NCBI GenBank assembly: GCA_947494335.1
Contig: CANLUT010000003.1
Coordinates: 349,705 to 413,704, forward strand
From: Oligoflexales bacterium
GTDB taxonomy: Bacteria; Bdellovibrionota_B; Oligoflexia; Oligoflexales; RGVZ01
Direction: 5' to 3'
DNA length: 64,000 nucleotides
A program made the translations under genes and the position numbers. The notes beneath the pieces were generated by a model that did not search any database, was not told where the DNA came from, and saw nothing but the letters and a program-made list of their open reading frames with translations. This document shows positions 45,701 to 60,700 of this stretch, in pieces; positions within the stretch are counted from its first letter, which is position 1, and the number at the start of each line of letters is the position of its first letter.

Positions 45701-48700
45701 GGCGCTCAGGCTGCCGGAGGCACCAGGTGCTGGCAGGGTAAGTGCTGCATTATTACCGATCACGTCACGGATTGTGCCACCGTTGAGAGCCAATGACGTT
45801 GTTGCAACATAATCAAGGAGCCCGGAGTTCTCACCCGAGAAGACCGTATAGTTGAATGTCAGTGTATTGGTGCCTGAGCCGCTGGCGTAGTTTACAATCG
45901 TATTAGAACCACCAGTTGCAAGTGTGAGTTGTGGGGTTCCAGTCACAGTTACAACCTTGGATAAGGTCAACTGAATTGGAATAAGCTGGCCGGCTTTATA
46001 ACTACCATTCGCCAGGCTGGTATTGACGTTGGTGATTGCAGGAGCCGCGCTGTCATGGGTATAGGTTGTCATACTCGTACAGCTTGATGCGTTACCAAGT
46101 GCATCTAAGGCCCTAGCGTAGATGATCGTTGCGCTGTTACTTGCCACGTTACTGGTCAACGTAATACCTGGGCTTGCAAAGATAGTGTTTGCCTGGCTCG
46201 CAGAACGAGGCGCCGTACAGGACCCATCAAAGTATAGGGTTACTGTCGATGCTTCTGATGTCGTACCAAGCAGTGTTGGAGTTAGAACATTGTTAGGACT
46301 GACTGGTGTAATCGACGAGAACGTCACTGTCGGTGGTGTCGTATCTATGGTTACGGTGTTATCGATTGCAGTCGATGCTGCGTTTTGGTTACCGAATGCA
46401 TCCGTTACCGTTGAAGCGGCAATGGATGGAATCACGGTGCCAGATCCACCTACGGTCGTTGCTGACATTGTCCATGTGACATTGTCGGTTGTCGCCAAAG
46501 ACCAAGTTAAACCGGCAGCCGTGCCATTCTGCACAATATCATCTGTATTAAAGCTTGATGAGCCGACGGCTTTGGAGAAGACCACGGTAAAGTTAATCGG
46601 GGCCACTGCCACTGGATCAGCCTGACCCGCGGCTTGGTTAACCGTCACTGTAAACGGAGTCGCTGCATAATCTACGGACTGGGTTGCTGTCATTGAGCTA
46701 GTGTTTGTATTACCTGCCAAATCAGAGATGGCAGTCGCCGCGATTCGCGGAACCATGGTGCCATCGCCACCAGAGGTCGCTGCGACAGTAAACTGAGTCG
46801 AAGAAACGGACGTAACAGTCCAGGCCACTGCCGATGCTGTACCAGTGTTACTGACGTCAGCACCCGTGAAGGTGCTCACATCAAGCGCCTCATTGAAGGT
46901 CGCGGTGAAACTTACCGGAACAGAATTTGTGATAGCACCCTGACCCACAGCCCGCACAAAAGAAACCAGTAGAGGAGCGGTATTATCGTGGGTGTATACA
47001 ACCAAGTTGGTACAAGATGTGTTGCTGTAGGGGTCAACAGCCCGGGCATAAATCGTGGTCGCCGTATTAGCAGGCAATGTATTGGTGGCAATCGTTTTTC
47101 CTGCACCCGCAGTCATAGCTACCGAATTCGAAATCGGCGAGGTACAAGTGGACTCACTGTGCAATGTGACTGTCGATGTTTCAGACAAGCTGAATGTTAC
47201 AGTTGGGACCTGAGTATTGCTGTGCATCCCTGGAGATATGGACGCGTACGTTACTGTTGGGGCTAATGTATCGATCACGAGCGCTTTTTGCCCAGATAAA
47301 CTCGAACCACCACCAAGATTTGGCAGTGTCAATGACGACGTGTTCCCGGCAAGGTCCCTGATCGTTCCGCCATTGAGTGTAAGAGCAGAAGTCGAGCTAA
47401 CCTCGAGAGGGTTTGCACTTTGATTAGCGGCCACCGTGTAGTTGAAAAGAAGTACTGCTGTTCCACTACCTGAAACGTAGTTGACAACTGTACCAGCACC
47501 ACCCGTGGCAAGGGTCAATTGTGGCGTACCGGTAACCGCAACAGCTTCCGAGAAGGTAACGGTTACACCAATGACAGTGCCTGCACTGTAGGTGCCGTTA
47601 TTACTGGTTGAACTTACCGACGTAATACTCGGAGCCATTCCATCATGGGTATAAGTTACAATAGACATACATCCAGAAGCGTTACCAACCAGGTCAGTTG
47701 CCTTAATAAAGAGACTTGTGGTCGCGTTAGCAGCCAGAGACGTTGTCACAATCGTATTGTTACCAGCACTGCCGGCAGCGGCGCCAGAAGCAGTCACAGA
47801 GCAGGCAGCATCGCTAAAGAGTCTAAGGACCGATGCCGCTTCGCTTACGTTAACCGTGATGCTTGGCGTTTGAGTCGTTCCAGATATTGTCGAGCTTGCA
47901 GCAACCAAAGCAGTCACTGGAGCTGTCGTGTCGATGACTAAGTTCTTATTGGCCGTTAAACTGCCAGCAGATGCGGATCCTGGGAGGATCAAGTTTGCGT
48001 TGTTTCCAAGACCGTCTCTTATCGCACCCCCATTCAAGGCCAGAGACGAAGTATTCACATAATCAAGTTTAGCGGACGTATCCCCTGCGGCGACAATGTA
48101 ATTAAAGGTCAAGTTACTTGAACCAGATCCACTGGCGTAGTTGACGACAGTATTTGCACCACCCGTCGCCAGTGTCATTTGCGGGTTACCGGTGACTGTA
48201 ACCACTTTAGAGAACGTTATCGTTACTGGAATTGACTGGCCGGCTTTGTACGTGCCGTCTGCCAGGCTTGAACTCACGTTGGTGACGGTTGGCGCGGTAC
48301 TGTCATTCGTGTAGGTCACAAGGTTTGTACAACTTGAGATGTTACCTGCTGGATCAATCGCCTTACCGTAGATGATTGTTGTTGTATTAGAGTTCACATT
48401 CGAGGTTAGCGTGATACCTGGCGAAGCAAAAGTCGTATTCGCAACACTCCCAGAACGTGGGGTTTCACAAAGTGCGTCATAGTAAAGGGCGACTGTCGAC
48501 GCCTCAGATGCTGCCCCAAGAACTGTTGGAGTGAGGGTTGCAGCTGGGTTGGATGGGCTAATGGATGCGAACGATATGGTCGGTGCAACATTGTCATATG
48601 TAACGCTTCCATCGGTTCCAATGGAGCTTGAGTTTCCGTTACCAAACGTATCAACAACCGTGTTTGCCGCGATGGTCGGAATGACAGAGCCGGCACCCGT

Positions 48701-51700
48701 CATGGAAATCGCCTGCAACGTCCATGTGATGTTATCTGCCGTATTGAGGGTCCAGGAAATTCCCGAAGCCCCACCAGTATGCACAATATCGTTAGTCGCA
48801 AACGACGCTGGGTTGATAGCTTGTGAGAATACGACAGTAAATGTAATTGGCAAGGTGTTCACTGGATCACCCTGACCAACGGCTTGATTAAGCGTCACAG
48901 ACAGTGCCGCCGGAGAATAGCTTACTAGCTCGGTGGAGTCTGCCGCCGCAGTGCTCGCGTTGCCAGCAACATCAGTGACAGCAGCCGCGGCGAGGCGTGG
49001 CAAGACGGTTCCTGTTCCTGATGAGGTCGCAGACACCGTGAATGTCTGATTATTACCAGAATTTGTGACGCTCCAATTTACGCCCGTTGCAGTACCCGCA
49101 TTAGAGAAATCAACGACTGTGAGACTTGAAGGATTGATCGCCTCAGCGAAGGTCAAAGTGAAATTCATCGGCACTGAGTTTGTACTCGCCAACTGCCCAA
49201 CTGCTCTTGCAAACGATGAAACAGTCGGAGGCGCTGAGTCATGTAGGTAAGTGACCATGCTTGAACATGATGTGGTGTTACCAAGGGCTGTGACTCCCTT
49301 GGCATAAATTGCTGTCGAACCGTTGGCGGCGAGTGTATACGTTGTGATGGTCTGACCAGCACCCGCACTCAATGCGACACCGTTTGATATGGCCGTCGAG
49401 CAACCTAAATCACTATAAAGTGTAACCGTTGCCGCTTCGGTCGTCGTAAGCGTTACTGTCGGTGTACGGCTTGTTCCAGGTGAAGCCGGCGATACCGAGA
49501 CGTAAGCAAGGGTTGGAGGCGCCGTATCGATAATAATTGCTTTTTGGCCACCGAGACTTGAGGCTCCACCGGGATTTGGCAAGGTCAGGGTTGCGCTGTT
49601 ACCAGCTGCGTCGATGATTGCTCCCCCGTTGAAGGCAAGGGCTAACGTCGAAGCATAGTCAAGATCTGCCGAGGATTGTCCAAGGCCTACTGTGTAATTG
49701 AATGTCAGTACGTTGCTACCAGAACCACTGGCGTAGTTGACGACAGCATTAAGGGCTCCACCACCGGTGGCCAATGTTAGCTGCGGCGTACCGGTAACCG
49801 TAACGTTTTCATTAAACGTAATGTTAACTGGAATTGTCTGACCAAGTTTGTAAGTGCCGTTGGCCGACGACGAGGTGACCGAAGAAACAGTCGGTGCATT
49901 ACCATCGTGTGTGTAAGATGTCATCAGCGCACAAGCCGAGTCATTGCCTGCAACGTCTCTGACTTTAGCATAGATAGAGCTTCCTACATTGGCCGCTAGT
50001 GTCGAGGCTGTTATGGTATTAGCTCCCAATACACCCGCTGTCGATGCAGACGCCGACGTTGTACAAGCACCATCGGTGAATAACTGCATGGACTGGGTTG
50101 CTTCCGATACGTTTACAGCCACCTGCGGCGTCTGACTCGACCCTGGCGAAGTCGGTGTGATGGAGGTAAATGCAACGGTTGGGCTCACTGTATCGATCAC
50201 TAATGTTTTATTTCCGCCAAGACTTCCGGCTGCTCCTGGAGCAGGGAGAGTCAAAGTTGCGCTGTTGCCGATCGTATCTCTGATTGTGCCGCCATTGAGC
50301 CCCAGTGCCGATGCACTCACATAATCAAGCTTCGAGGTATTCTCGCCGGCAAAGACTGTATAGCTGAAGACTAGGGTTGTTGTTCCGGAACCACTGCTGT
50401 AGTTAACGGCCGTATTTGACGCACCAGTAACTAGCATTAACTGCGGTGTTCCTGTAACGCTGACGGCTTTGGAGAAGGTCACCTGAATCGGTATCACTTG
50501 GCCAGCCTTGTAGCTGCCGCTTGCGAGCGACGAGTTGACATTGGTGATGGTTGGCGCAGTACCATCATGTGTATAATCCACCATTTTGGTACAGGCAGAG
50601 ACATTGCCAAGCCCGTCGACCGCGCGAGCGTAGATCGAAGTGACAGCATTTGTCGCCAAATTACTAGTCAGGGTGATACCAGGGCTAGCAAAGATCGTGT
50701 TAGCATGGCTTGCAGACCTTGGAGTTGAACAGCTGGATTCAAAGTATAGAGTCACAGTTGAAGACTCCGACGATGTACCAAGGACAACAGGGGTCAAGGA
50801 ATTGCTTGGGCTTGCTGGGGTGACCGTCGAGAATGATAGTGTTGGCGCCGTCGTGTCCATGGTTACGGTGTTATCAATGGATGTTGACGCCGCGTTTTGA
50901 TTACCGAATGTATCGGTCACTGTGTTTGCCGCAATCGATGGAATTACCGTTCCAGAGACAGCAACTGTTGTAGCAGACAGTGTCCATGTGGTGTTGTCAG
51001 TCGTATTGAGAGTCCATGTAATGACAGATGCGTTGCCGTTTTGGACAATGTCAGACGTTGTAAAGCTATTGGATCCAACGGCTTTTGAGAAGACGACTGT
51101 GAAGTTTATCGGTGTCGCGGCAACGGGGTCAGATTGACCAGAGGCTTGTTCAACCGTGACCGTAAATGTTGACGCCGAGTAGCTAACGTTCTCACTAGCG
51201 GTCATTGCACTTGAATTCACATTTCCTGCTAGATCGGATATTCCAACAGCTGCGATTCTTGGGATTAATGTACCGTCACCCGCCGCCGTCGCCCTGACTG
51301 TAAACACCGTTGGGCTTACCTGAATGACTGACCACGATACAGCTGAAGCTGTGCCAGCGTTACTGATATCGGCTCCCGTGAAGCCTGCCGCGTCAATAGC
51401 TTCATTAAATGTGGCCGTGAAGTTGATCGGCACAGAATTTGTAACCGCAGACTGCGCCCCAGCCCGAACTAATGAAACATTAAGTGGTGCAATATTGTCA
51501 TGGGTGTAAGTAACCAGACTTGTGCATGACGCGTTGTTGACACCATCAACACCACGCGCGTAAATCGTCGTCCCAGCATTGGCAGGCAGAAGATTGGTCA
51601 TAATGGCCTTACCCGCACCTGCGGTCATAACAGTCGAACTGGAAATTGGTGACGTACAAGTCCCTTCACTGTGGAGAGTAACCGTTGCAGCCTCTGACAG

Positions 51701-54700
51701 GGTGAACGTAACGGTCGGATTCTGAGATGCACCAAACGTATTGGGCGATATAGATGTGTAAGCAATGACTGGCCCCGCTGAGTCAACTACAATTGCTTTC
51801 TGACCCGATAAGCTTGATGGTCCACCGAGGGTAGGTAACCCAAGAGATGCAGTGTTACCTGCGATATCTGTAATTGTTCCACCATTCAGTGCTAGAGCGG
51901 AAGTGGAAGCCACTTCGAGCGGACTTGCATTTTGGCCAGCTGCTACGGTGTAGTTGAACTGTATAACCTTCGTACCGCTACCCGAGACATAATTTACGGC
52001 TGTGTTTGACCCGCCGGTGGCCAAAGTGAGCTGAGGCGTTCCGGTTACCGTCACGTTTTCAGCAAAGGTCACAGTCACGGCAATGGCCGATCCCAGCCCA
52101 TAGGTTCCGTTGGAAGCTGTCGAGCTGACCGAGGTTACAGCTGGAGCAAGGCCGTCATGGGTATAACTTGCGATTGCGGCACAACCTGACACGTTACCGG
52201 CAACGTCCGTACCCCTAACGAAGATGCTTGTGGTGGCATTAGCAGTCAATGAGGTTGTAACCAAGGCGTTGTTACCTGCAGTTCCAGCTACTGAACCCGA
52301 AGCTGCTACTGAACATGCCGCATCACTAAATAGCCTCAAGGCAGTCGTGGCTTCAGACATGTTTAGTGTAATCGTTGGAGTCTGGCTGGTGCCGGTCAGT
52401 GAAGAATTTGGTGCGACTAATGTTGCCACTGGCGCAGTCGTATCAATAATAAGGGAGGTGTTGGCCGCTAAACTACCGACGAAGCCCGAGGTTGGTAACG
52501 TCACGCTTGCGTTATTGCCAAAGCTATCACGGATGGTGCCACTGTTGAGAGCCAGTGCTGCAGTATTTGGATAGTCAAGTTTTACTATGTTGTCGCCAGC
52601 ACTCACAATATAGTTGAAGGTGAGCGTATTGGTGCCAGAGCCACTTGAGTAATTGACGGCTGTGTTTGCAAGGCTGGTGACTAAAGTCAGCTGAGGTGTA
52701 CCCGTTACGGTCACAGCTTTGGAGAATGTAACTGTAATTGGCACCGACTGACCTACCCGATAACTGCCGTTTGCCAATGTTGACGAAACGTTGGTTACCG
52801 TAGGTGGTGCACTGTCGTTGGTGTAAGTCACGATATTGGTACAAGTGGAGACGTTACCAGCTGTGTCTGTCGCCTGAGCGTAGATCACGGTCGTATTGTT
52901 AGAGTTTACATTAGACGTTACCGTGATACCGGGTGCAGCAAATACCGTATTGGCGACTGTGGCAGAACGCGGCGTAGCACAAGCTGCATCATAGAAGAGC
53001 GCCATGGTCGACGTTTCAGACACTGTACCCAAAATAGTTGGCGTTAAGGTTGCGGCCGGATTAGACGGACTCACCGACGACAGCGTAATCGTAGGTGCCA
53101 AGACATCGTAGGTGACTGACGTATCGGTTCCAGTCGAACTCGAGTTCCCATTGCCGAATGTATCAACTACGGCATTAGCCGCAATTCCTGGAATCACAGT
53201 TCCTGAGGTCGTAACACTCGTAGCCTGGAGTGACCAAGTAATGTTATCAGCGGTGCTAAGCGACCAGGTTATACCAGCTGCCGTGCCGGATTGGACAATA
53301 TCCGCTGTAGTGAAGCTTGCTGGGTTGATCGCCGTGGAGAACACAACCGTGAACCTTACTGGCGCAATGTTGACTGGATCCACTTGTCCTGCGGCTTGGT
53401 TAAGTGTCACAGACAATGCCGCTGGCGAATAGCTCACACTCTCTGCCGAATCACTAGCTGAAACATTAGCGTTGCCAGCCACATCGGTAACACCATTGGC
53501 GGCGATCCTTGGAATGAGCGTACCGGCGGTCGCCGCAGTGGCGGCAACAGTGAACGTCTGATTATTTCCGGAATTCGTTACAGCCCAGTTAACGCCTGTG
53601 GCAGTACCCGTATTTGAAATATCAGCTGCCGTAAACGATGCAGGAACAATGCTTTCTGAGAATGTAACGGTGAAGTTCATGGGCACAGAGTTAGTAGATG
53701 CCACTTGGCCAGCAGCACGAGCAAAGCTTGAGATGCTTGGAGGTGTCGAATCATGGGTATAAGTCGTGAGGAGTGTACAGACTGAAGCGTTAGCCACGGC
53801 GTTGACGGCCTTACCATAAATAGTTGTAGCGCTGTTAGCGGTGAGCGTAAACGTCGTAACAGGCTGTGTAGCACCCGTTGCCACAGCGGTTGCTGCTGAC
53901 AGAGCTGTACCACAACCCAAGTCACTATAGAGTGTCACATTGACCGCTTCTGATGCCGTAACAGATACCGCAGGCGTTCTACTTGTTCCTGGTGAGGTCG
54001 GTGATACAGATACATAAGATAGCGTCGGCGGCGTTGTATCAATGACAATCGCTTTTTGAGCTGCCAAGCTTCCTACACCGCCAGGAACAGCCAGTGTCAG
54101 CGTTGCTTCGTTGCCAGCTATATCCTTGATGCTAGCACCGTTGCCGGAGAGAGCAGATGTGGATGCATAGTCTAGATCGGCGGAAGACTGACCAATGGCT
54201 ACCGTATAGTTGAACGTTAGTGTGTTAGTTCCTGAGCCGCTAACAAAATTAACGACTGCGTTGTTTGCTCCGCCACCCGTCGCCAATGTTAGCTGAGGTG
54301 TTCCGCCTGTGACATTAACGACTTCACTGAATGTCACCGTGACTGGGACGACTTGCGCAACCTTATAGGTTCCATTGGCAGCAGTTGAACTAACTGACGT
54401 GACAGTCGGAGCTGCGCTGTCATTAGTATAACTGGTCAGAGATGTACAACTTGACAGGTTACCCGCAAGATCTGTTACGCGACCAAAGATCGCGGTGGCG
54501 GCATTCGCAGGAAGTGATGTGGTTGTTATGGCATTAGCACCAGCGTTACCAGTTAAACCCGCGACTGAAATAGCAGAGTTACAGGTACTTTCACTGAAGA
54601 GTCGTACATTTGATGCCGCCTCAGATAGACTGACGTTGACCTGCGGTGTGAGGCTCGTATTGGGCGATGTTGGAACAATCGAAGCATAGGAGATCGTTGG

Positions 54701-57700
54701 AACTGTCGTATCGATCACCAGCGTCTTATTGGTGCCTAAGCTTCCAGCGGTATTTGGGGCGGGTAGGGTGAGAGATGCATTGTTGCCCATCGCATCTTTA
54801 ACGGTACCGCCATTGAGAACAAGAGACGACGTCGCCGCGTAATCCAGCTTCGCAGTGTTGTCGCCTGCAAATACGGTGTAGTTGAAAGTAAGGGTATTTG
54901 TGCCTGTGCCGCTGGTATAGTTCACAGTCGTAGTGGATGCACCGGTTGTCATTGTAATCTGCGGAGTGCCAGTAACCGTAACAACTTTTGAGAATGCGAC
55001 CTGCACTGGAACGACTTGGCCACCTTTGTAGCTACCACTTGCAAGACTAGAATTCACGCCTGTTACGGTCGGTGCAATACCGTCATGAGTATATGTGACA
55101 AGCTCCGTACAACTTGATGCGTTACCCAGAGAGTCGACTGCACGGCCGTAAATCACTGTGGTAGAATTCGACGCCACGTTGCTCGATAGGGTGACACCAG
55201 GGCTTGCAAAAACAGCATTGCTCGTTGCCGAAGATTTTTGGGTCGAACAGCTTGAATCATAGAAAAGAGTCACGGTCGAGGTCTTAGAAGCCGTACCAAG
55301 CACGGTTGGGGTCAGCGAGTTTCCAGGGTTGCCTGGGGTTAGAGCCACGAACGCGAGAGTAGGCGCCGTCACATCGTAAGTGACCGTATTGTCCGAGGAC
55401 GTTGAAGCGGCATTATTGTTGCCGAAAGTATCTGTTACTGAGTTCGCCGCAATTGACGGTATAACGGTACCGGTCGCCCCAACCGCCGTAGCAGAGAGGG
55501 TCCATGTGATGTTATCGGTTGATGCCAAGCTCCACGTAACCCCTGTAGCCGTGCCGTTTTGCACGATATCGGCAGTCGTGAAGCTCGAGGAACCGACCGC
55601 GCGAGAGAACACGATCGTATAGTTAATTGGCGCGACTCTTACTGGATCAGCCTGACCAGCTGCCTGATTGATTGTAAGCGTGTAACCTGCTGACATGTAG
55701 TTTACGCTATCACCAGAATCGGTCTGACTCGTGTTGGTGTTACCAGCGAGGTCGGACACAGCACCAGCGATGAGTCTTGGAATTAGAGTCCCTGTTCCTG
55801 AGGTCGTAGCTGACACTGTGAATGTGGTGCTGTTGATCGAGGTCACGGCCCAAGCAACACCGTTGGCAGTACCGGCATTCATAATATCAGAAGCAGTAAA
55901 CGACGAGGTGTTAACCGGCTCGTTAAACACGAGCGTAAAGTTCACTGGCACTGAGTTGGTAACTGTTGGTTGGCCTGACGCCCTAGCAAACGAAGAAACA
56001 CTAGGGCCAATACTATCATGGGTGTATGTGACCATTCCTGTACAGCTTGATGCATTACCAACAGAATCGACAGCCTTGGCGTGGATACCCGTCGCCGTGT
56101 TGACAGTAAGTCCACCCGTCGTGACCGTCTGACCTGGGCCGGCTACCAGTGACGTCTCAGCCGAGATGGCATCAGTACATGAAACATCTTTATACAGAGT
56201 AACCGCAGCGGCCTCGGATAGATCCATGGTTACAGTTGGAGTTTGGCTTTGGCCGGGGCTAGTCGGTGCAACAGATGTATAACTGATAGTTGGCGCCGTG
56301 GTGTCAATCACAAGCGTTCTCTGACCGGCCAAGCTGTTGACTCCACCAACAGGTGGTAGTGCAAGATTAGCACTATTGCCAGAGCCATCAAAGATCGTGC
56401 CGCCATTGAGCGTCAGTGACGACGTCGCGACGTAATCAAGACTTGCCGTGCTATCAGCAGGCGCAACCGTGTAGTTGAATGTGAGGGTATTTGTGCCGCT
56501 ACCGGATGCATAAACCGCATTACTGCCCGCACCGCCCGAAGCAAGAGCTAGACGTGGCGAGCCAGCAACCGTTACCACTTCGGAGAAGGTAACCTGAACG
56601 CTAATAAGTTGTCCCACACCGAATGTTCCGCTGTTTTGCTGCGACGTAACAGAAGAAACTGTCGGAGCAACGCCGTCGTGAGTGTAACTGGTCAACGATG
56701 TACAGCCTGACACGTTACCTGCTGTATCAGTTGCCTGACCAAAGATTGATGTCACGGCGTTTGCAGGGAGAGTTGATGTTGTGACTGTGTTTGGACCAAG
56801 TATTCCCGCAGCCGATGCTGAAATGGCATTGTTACAACCAGCATCGCTAAAGAGTCGGTAGCTTGTCACGATCTCAGAAACATTCACTGTAAGCCCTGGT
56901 GTTTGGCTTGTACTTGGGGACACAGGCGAAATAGAGGTAAAGGCAATGGTTGGTGCAGCCGTATCAATGACTAGAGATTTATTGGCAGACAAGCTACCCG
57001 CAGCCGCAAGTGCCGGCAGCGTTAAACTGGCGTTGTTGCCAAGGCCGTCTTTTATGGTGCCGCCGCTTAGAGACAGTGCATTGGTGGCGGTATATTCGAG
57101 TTTGTTAGACGTATCGCCCGGTGCAACCACATAGTTGAATGTCAGAGTGTTAGTACCGGTGCCGGACAGATAACTTGTAACTGCAGGAGTTGCCCCAGCA
57201 GCAATCGTGATCTGTGGAATCCCCGTCACGTGAACCACTTTTGAGAATGTCACGTCGATTGGAATCGCCTGGCCAGCCTTATAATTGCCGTTGGCGAGGC
57301 TAGACGTAACATTTGTAACAGTTGGTGAGGCGCTATCGTTGGTGTAGCCAACCAAACTAGTACAGGTCGAGCTATTACCCACAGCGTCAATGGCGCGTGC
57401 GAAAATGGTGGTGGTGGAATTGGCAGCAACATTACCCGTCAGCGTAATGCCTGGGCTCGCAAACGCCGCGTTAGCAACAGATGCGGATTTTGGCGTCGAA
57501 CAAGTATTATCAAAGTACAGGGTGACCGTCGACGGCTCAGAGACAGTTCCGAATAGGGTCGGAGTGAACGTCGCAGCTGGATTCGAGGGACTTAATGACG
57601 AGTACGTGACCACTGGAGCAGTGACATCATAGGTCACAACTTTATCTGTGGATGTAGATGTACCGTTGTTATTTCCAAAGTCATCAACGACCGTGTTGGA

Positions 57701-60700
57701 TTGGATGACCGGGATAATGGTGCCCGATCCGCCAGTAATTGCTGTAGCGGTAAGATTCCAAGTGATATTATCTGTGGAGCTCAAGGCCCAAGTGATGCCA
57801 GTCGCTGAACCGGTTTGCACAATGTCGTTGACCGACAAGCTCGTCGACCCAACGGGGGCAGAGAATACGACCGTGTAGTTAATTGGCAAGCTATTGACTG
57901 GATCCGCCTGACCAGCAGCTTGATTCAGAGTCACCGTAAAGGTTGCAGCTGTATAGTTGACCGAATCACTGGCCGTATAAAGAGTCGCGGTCGCGTTTCC
58001 AGCTAAATCAGTGACTGCGCCTGAAGCCAAGCGTGGCACGATCGTACCGTTTGTTCCGGTGATTGCTGAGACTGTGTAGACTGTCGAGCTAACTTGAGAG
58101 ACTTCCCAGCTCACACCAGTCGATGTGCCTGAGTTACTGAAATCAGCCGCGGTAAGTGTCCCTGCGATAATAGGCTCACTGAATGTCACAGTGAAGCTGA
58201 CGGGCAGTGAGTTAGTCAGAGCTGATTGACCAGCTGTTCTAACGAACGATGTGGCCTGCGGCACCATGTCATCGTTCGTGTAGGTTGTAAGACTTATACA
58301 AGCTGACGTATTACCATAGGCGGCGACTGCTATACCGTAGATACTGGTCTGAGCATTAGCCGACAGTGTCAAGGTCTGAATGCTTTGAGCCGGAGCCGTT
58401 GTCACAGCTGTAGCACCGGAAATTGCACTTGAACATTGGTTATCACTGTAGAGGGTTACAGTGGCATTCTCGTTGACACTGACACCAACAAACGGCTTAC
58501 GATCTGGATTTGGCGACGATGGCGATAAGGTCGTGTAAGTGAGTGTTGGTGGATTGGTTTGAATGACGAGAGCCTTCTGTGCCGCAAGGCTATTACCAGA
58601 TGCAAGATCGGGCAGGGCTAAAATTGCGTCGTTGCCCGAGTTATCTTTGATAGTGCCACCGTTCGCTGAGAGCGAGGCCGTCGACTGGTACTGTAGGTCG
58701 CCCGAGGCGTCACCGAGAGCGATCACATAATTAAACACGAGTGCAGTCGTGCCAGATCCGGAAACATAATCTACCACAGCATCAACAGTACCAGTTTCAA
58801 GCGTCAACCGCGGCGCACCTGTGACGTTGACCACTTCAGAGAAGTTAACCGTTACGTTGACAGTCTGTCCAACCCGGTACGTATTGTTTACGCTCGTTGA
58901 CGAAACTGATGAGACTGTGGGCTGGATGCCGTCGTGAACATAAGTGGTCAAGGATGTACAAAGTGACCCGTTGCCTGCTATATCAGTTGCTTTTGCAAAC
59001 AACGTAGTGGAGCCATTGGCGTTGAGCATGGACGTTGTGATGAGATTTGTTCCAGCAACTCCAGGGTCCGAAGCGGATACAACTGCAGAACAGTTCGAGT
59101 CACTATATAAAACGATACTCGATGTTACCTCAGAAGCCGTCAACGAGACCTGCGGTGTCTGCGTCGCACCGGGAGCCGTTGGAGTTATAGAGTTGAAAGA
59201 AACTGTTGGTGCCTGCGTATCGATCACGTATGAACGGTTAAATCCAAGACTTCCAGACGCTCCTGGGCTCGCCAATGTCAATATTGCATTGTTACCAACA
59301 GCATCTTTGATACTGCCAGTTCCCGCGCTGAGTGATGTCGTCGCAGCGTAGTCGAGATCAGCAGTTGTGTCACCGGGGCCTACCACATAGTTAAACGTAA
59401 GTGTCGTTGTTCCAGATCCCGACGCGTAATTCACCGTAGCGCCACCTGCCCGAGCAGCAAGGGTGAGCTGCGGGACGCCCGTGACAAATACGTTTTTGGA
59501 GAATTCGACTGTTATTGGTATCTGCTGGCCCGCTTTGTAAGACGCATTGGACAAGGTTCCAGAAACATTGACCACTGATGGTTGAACACTGTCGTGATTA
59601 TAGGTAACCAGCGAGGTACATGTGGACTGGTTTCCCGCGGTGTCAGTTGCTCGGGCGTACAGAATAGTCGACCCATTAGCATTTACGTCATTGGTCAGGG
59701 TCATACCAGGCGATGCGAAGATCGTGTTGGCAGCTGTGGATGACTTTGGCGTAGTACATGCTGAATCAAAATAAAGAGCAACCGTTGAAGCCTCCGAAAC
59801 TGCGCCTTTAACTGTAGGCTTCAGCTCCGAGGATGGGTTTGCTGGGAGAATAGAATTGTAGGTAATAGTAGGCGAAGTAATATCATAGGTTACAGAGTTG
59901 TCCGTGGATGTAGATGCGGCGTTGTTATTACCAAATGTATCAACCACACGGTTGGCCGCAATCGACGGAATAATTGTTCCTGCAACGCTTACGGCATTGG
60001 CGCTTAGATTCCACGTGATATTATCTGTGGTACTGAGGGCCCAAGTAATTCCAGACGCCGAACCGTTTTGCGTAATATCGTTAGTTGCAAACGTATTGGA
60101 ACCAACTGCGCGCGAGAAGACAACCGTATAGTTAACCGGGAGTGTGTTGATAGGATCTGCTTGGCCACCCAATTGGTTGACGGTCACGGTATATGATGAT
60201 GCCAGATAGTTAACCGTATCCGCTGCATCTACAAATGCCCCAGACGCGTTGCCAGCCAAGTCATTGATCGAAGCGGCAAGCAGCCTTGGGCGAAGGGTGC
60301 CGTTACCAGAAGCCGTCGCCGATATGGTATAAACCGTCGTGGTCACAGGTGTCACGGTCCAGGTCACACCCGTAGCGGTTCCGGTATTACCAATATCGGC
60401 AGCCGTGAGTGACGATGACACAACCGGTTCATTGAACGTTAATGTATAGGCGATCGGCACTGAGTTAGTGGTGAGCGGCTGGCTCGTGCCCTTCACAAAT
60501 GACGCCACTGTTGGAGCAATCGTATCGTTTGTATAAGTCACGAGCGTCGTACAAGATCCGGCGTTATTCACACCATCAACGGCTTTTGCGTAGATTGTGG
60601 TTGCAATATCGCTGCTCAATGCTGTCGTCGTGATCGTCTGGCCGCTACCAGCAGTAAGCACCGTCGCTGCTGAGACTGCTACCGTACAAGTATTCTCACG

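Larger units (their letters stand above)
35332..53376 (-). repeat. Higher-order repeat: four 4.5-kb dimeric units
   Basis: Using the GATCA/GGTCA-like codon pair before each d domain as anchor (35332, 37591, 39841, 42103, 44353, 46615, 48865, 51127, 53377), the spacing is 2259, 2250, 2262, 2250, 2262, 2250, 2262 and 2250 bp. The exact alternation gives units of 4,512 bp (1,504 residues), except 4,509 for the lowest-coordinate unit. Odd and even modules also differ in sequence (d domains begin ALSV in one class and FTVTV or YTVNI in the other). This is a dimeric higher-order array, likely expanded by duplication of a two-module block. Confidence 0.85.

Noticed and set aside
35332-53376. Array periodicity as pure assembly artefact
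   Set aside because: Copies differ at many silent and replacement sites and alternate by 12 bases in length, which collapsed or duplicated reads would not produce; exact copy number still depends on the assembly.
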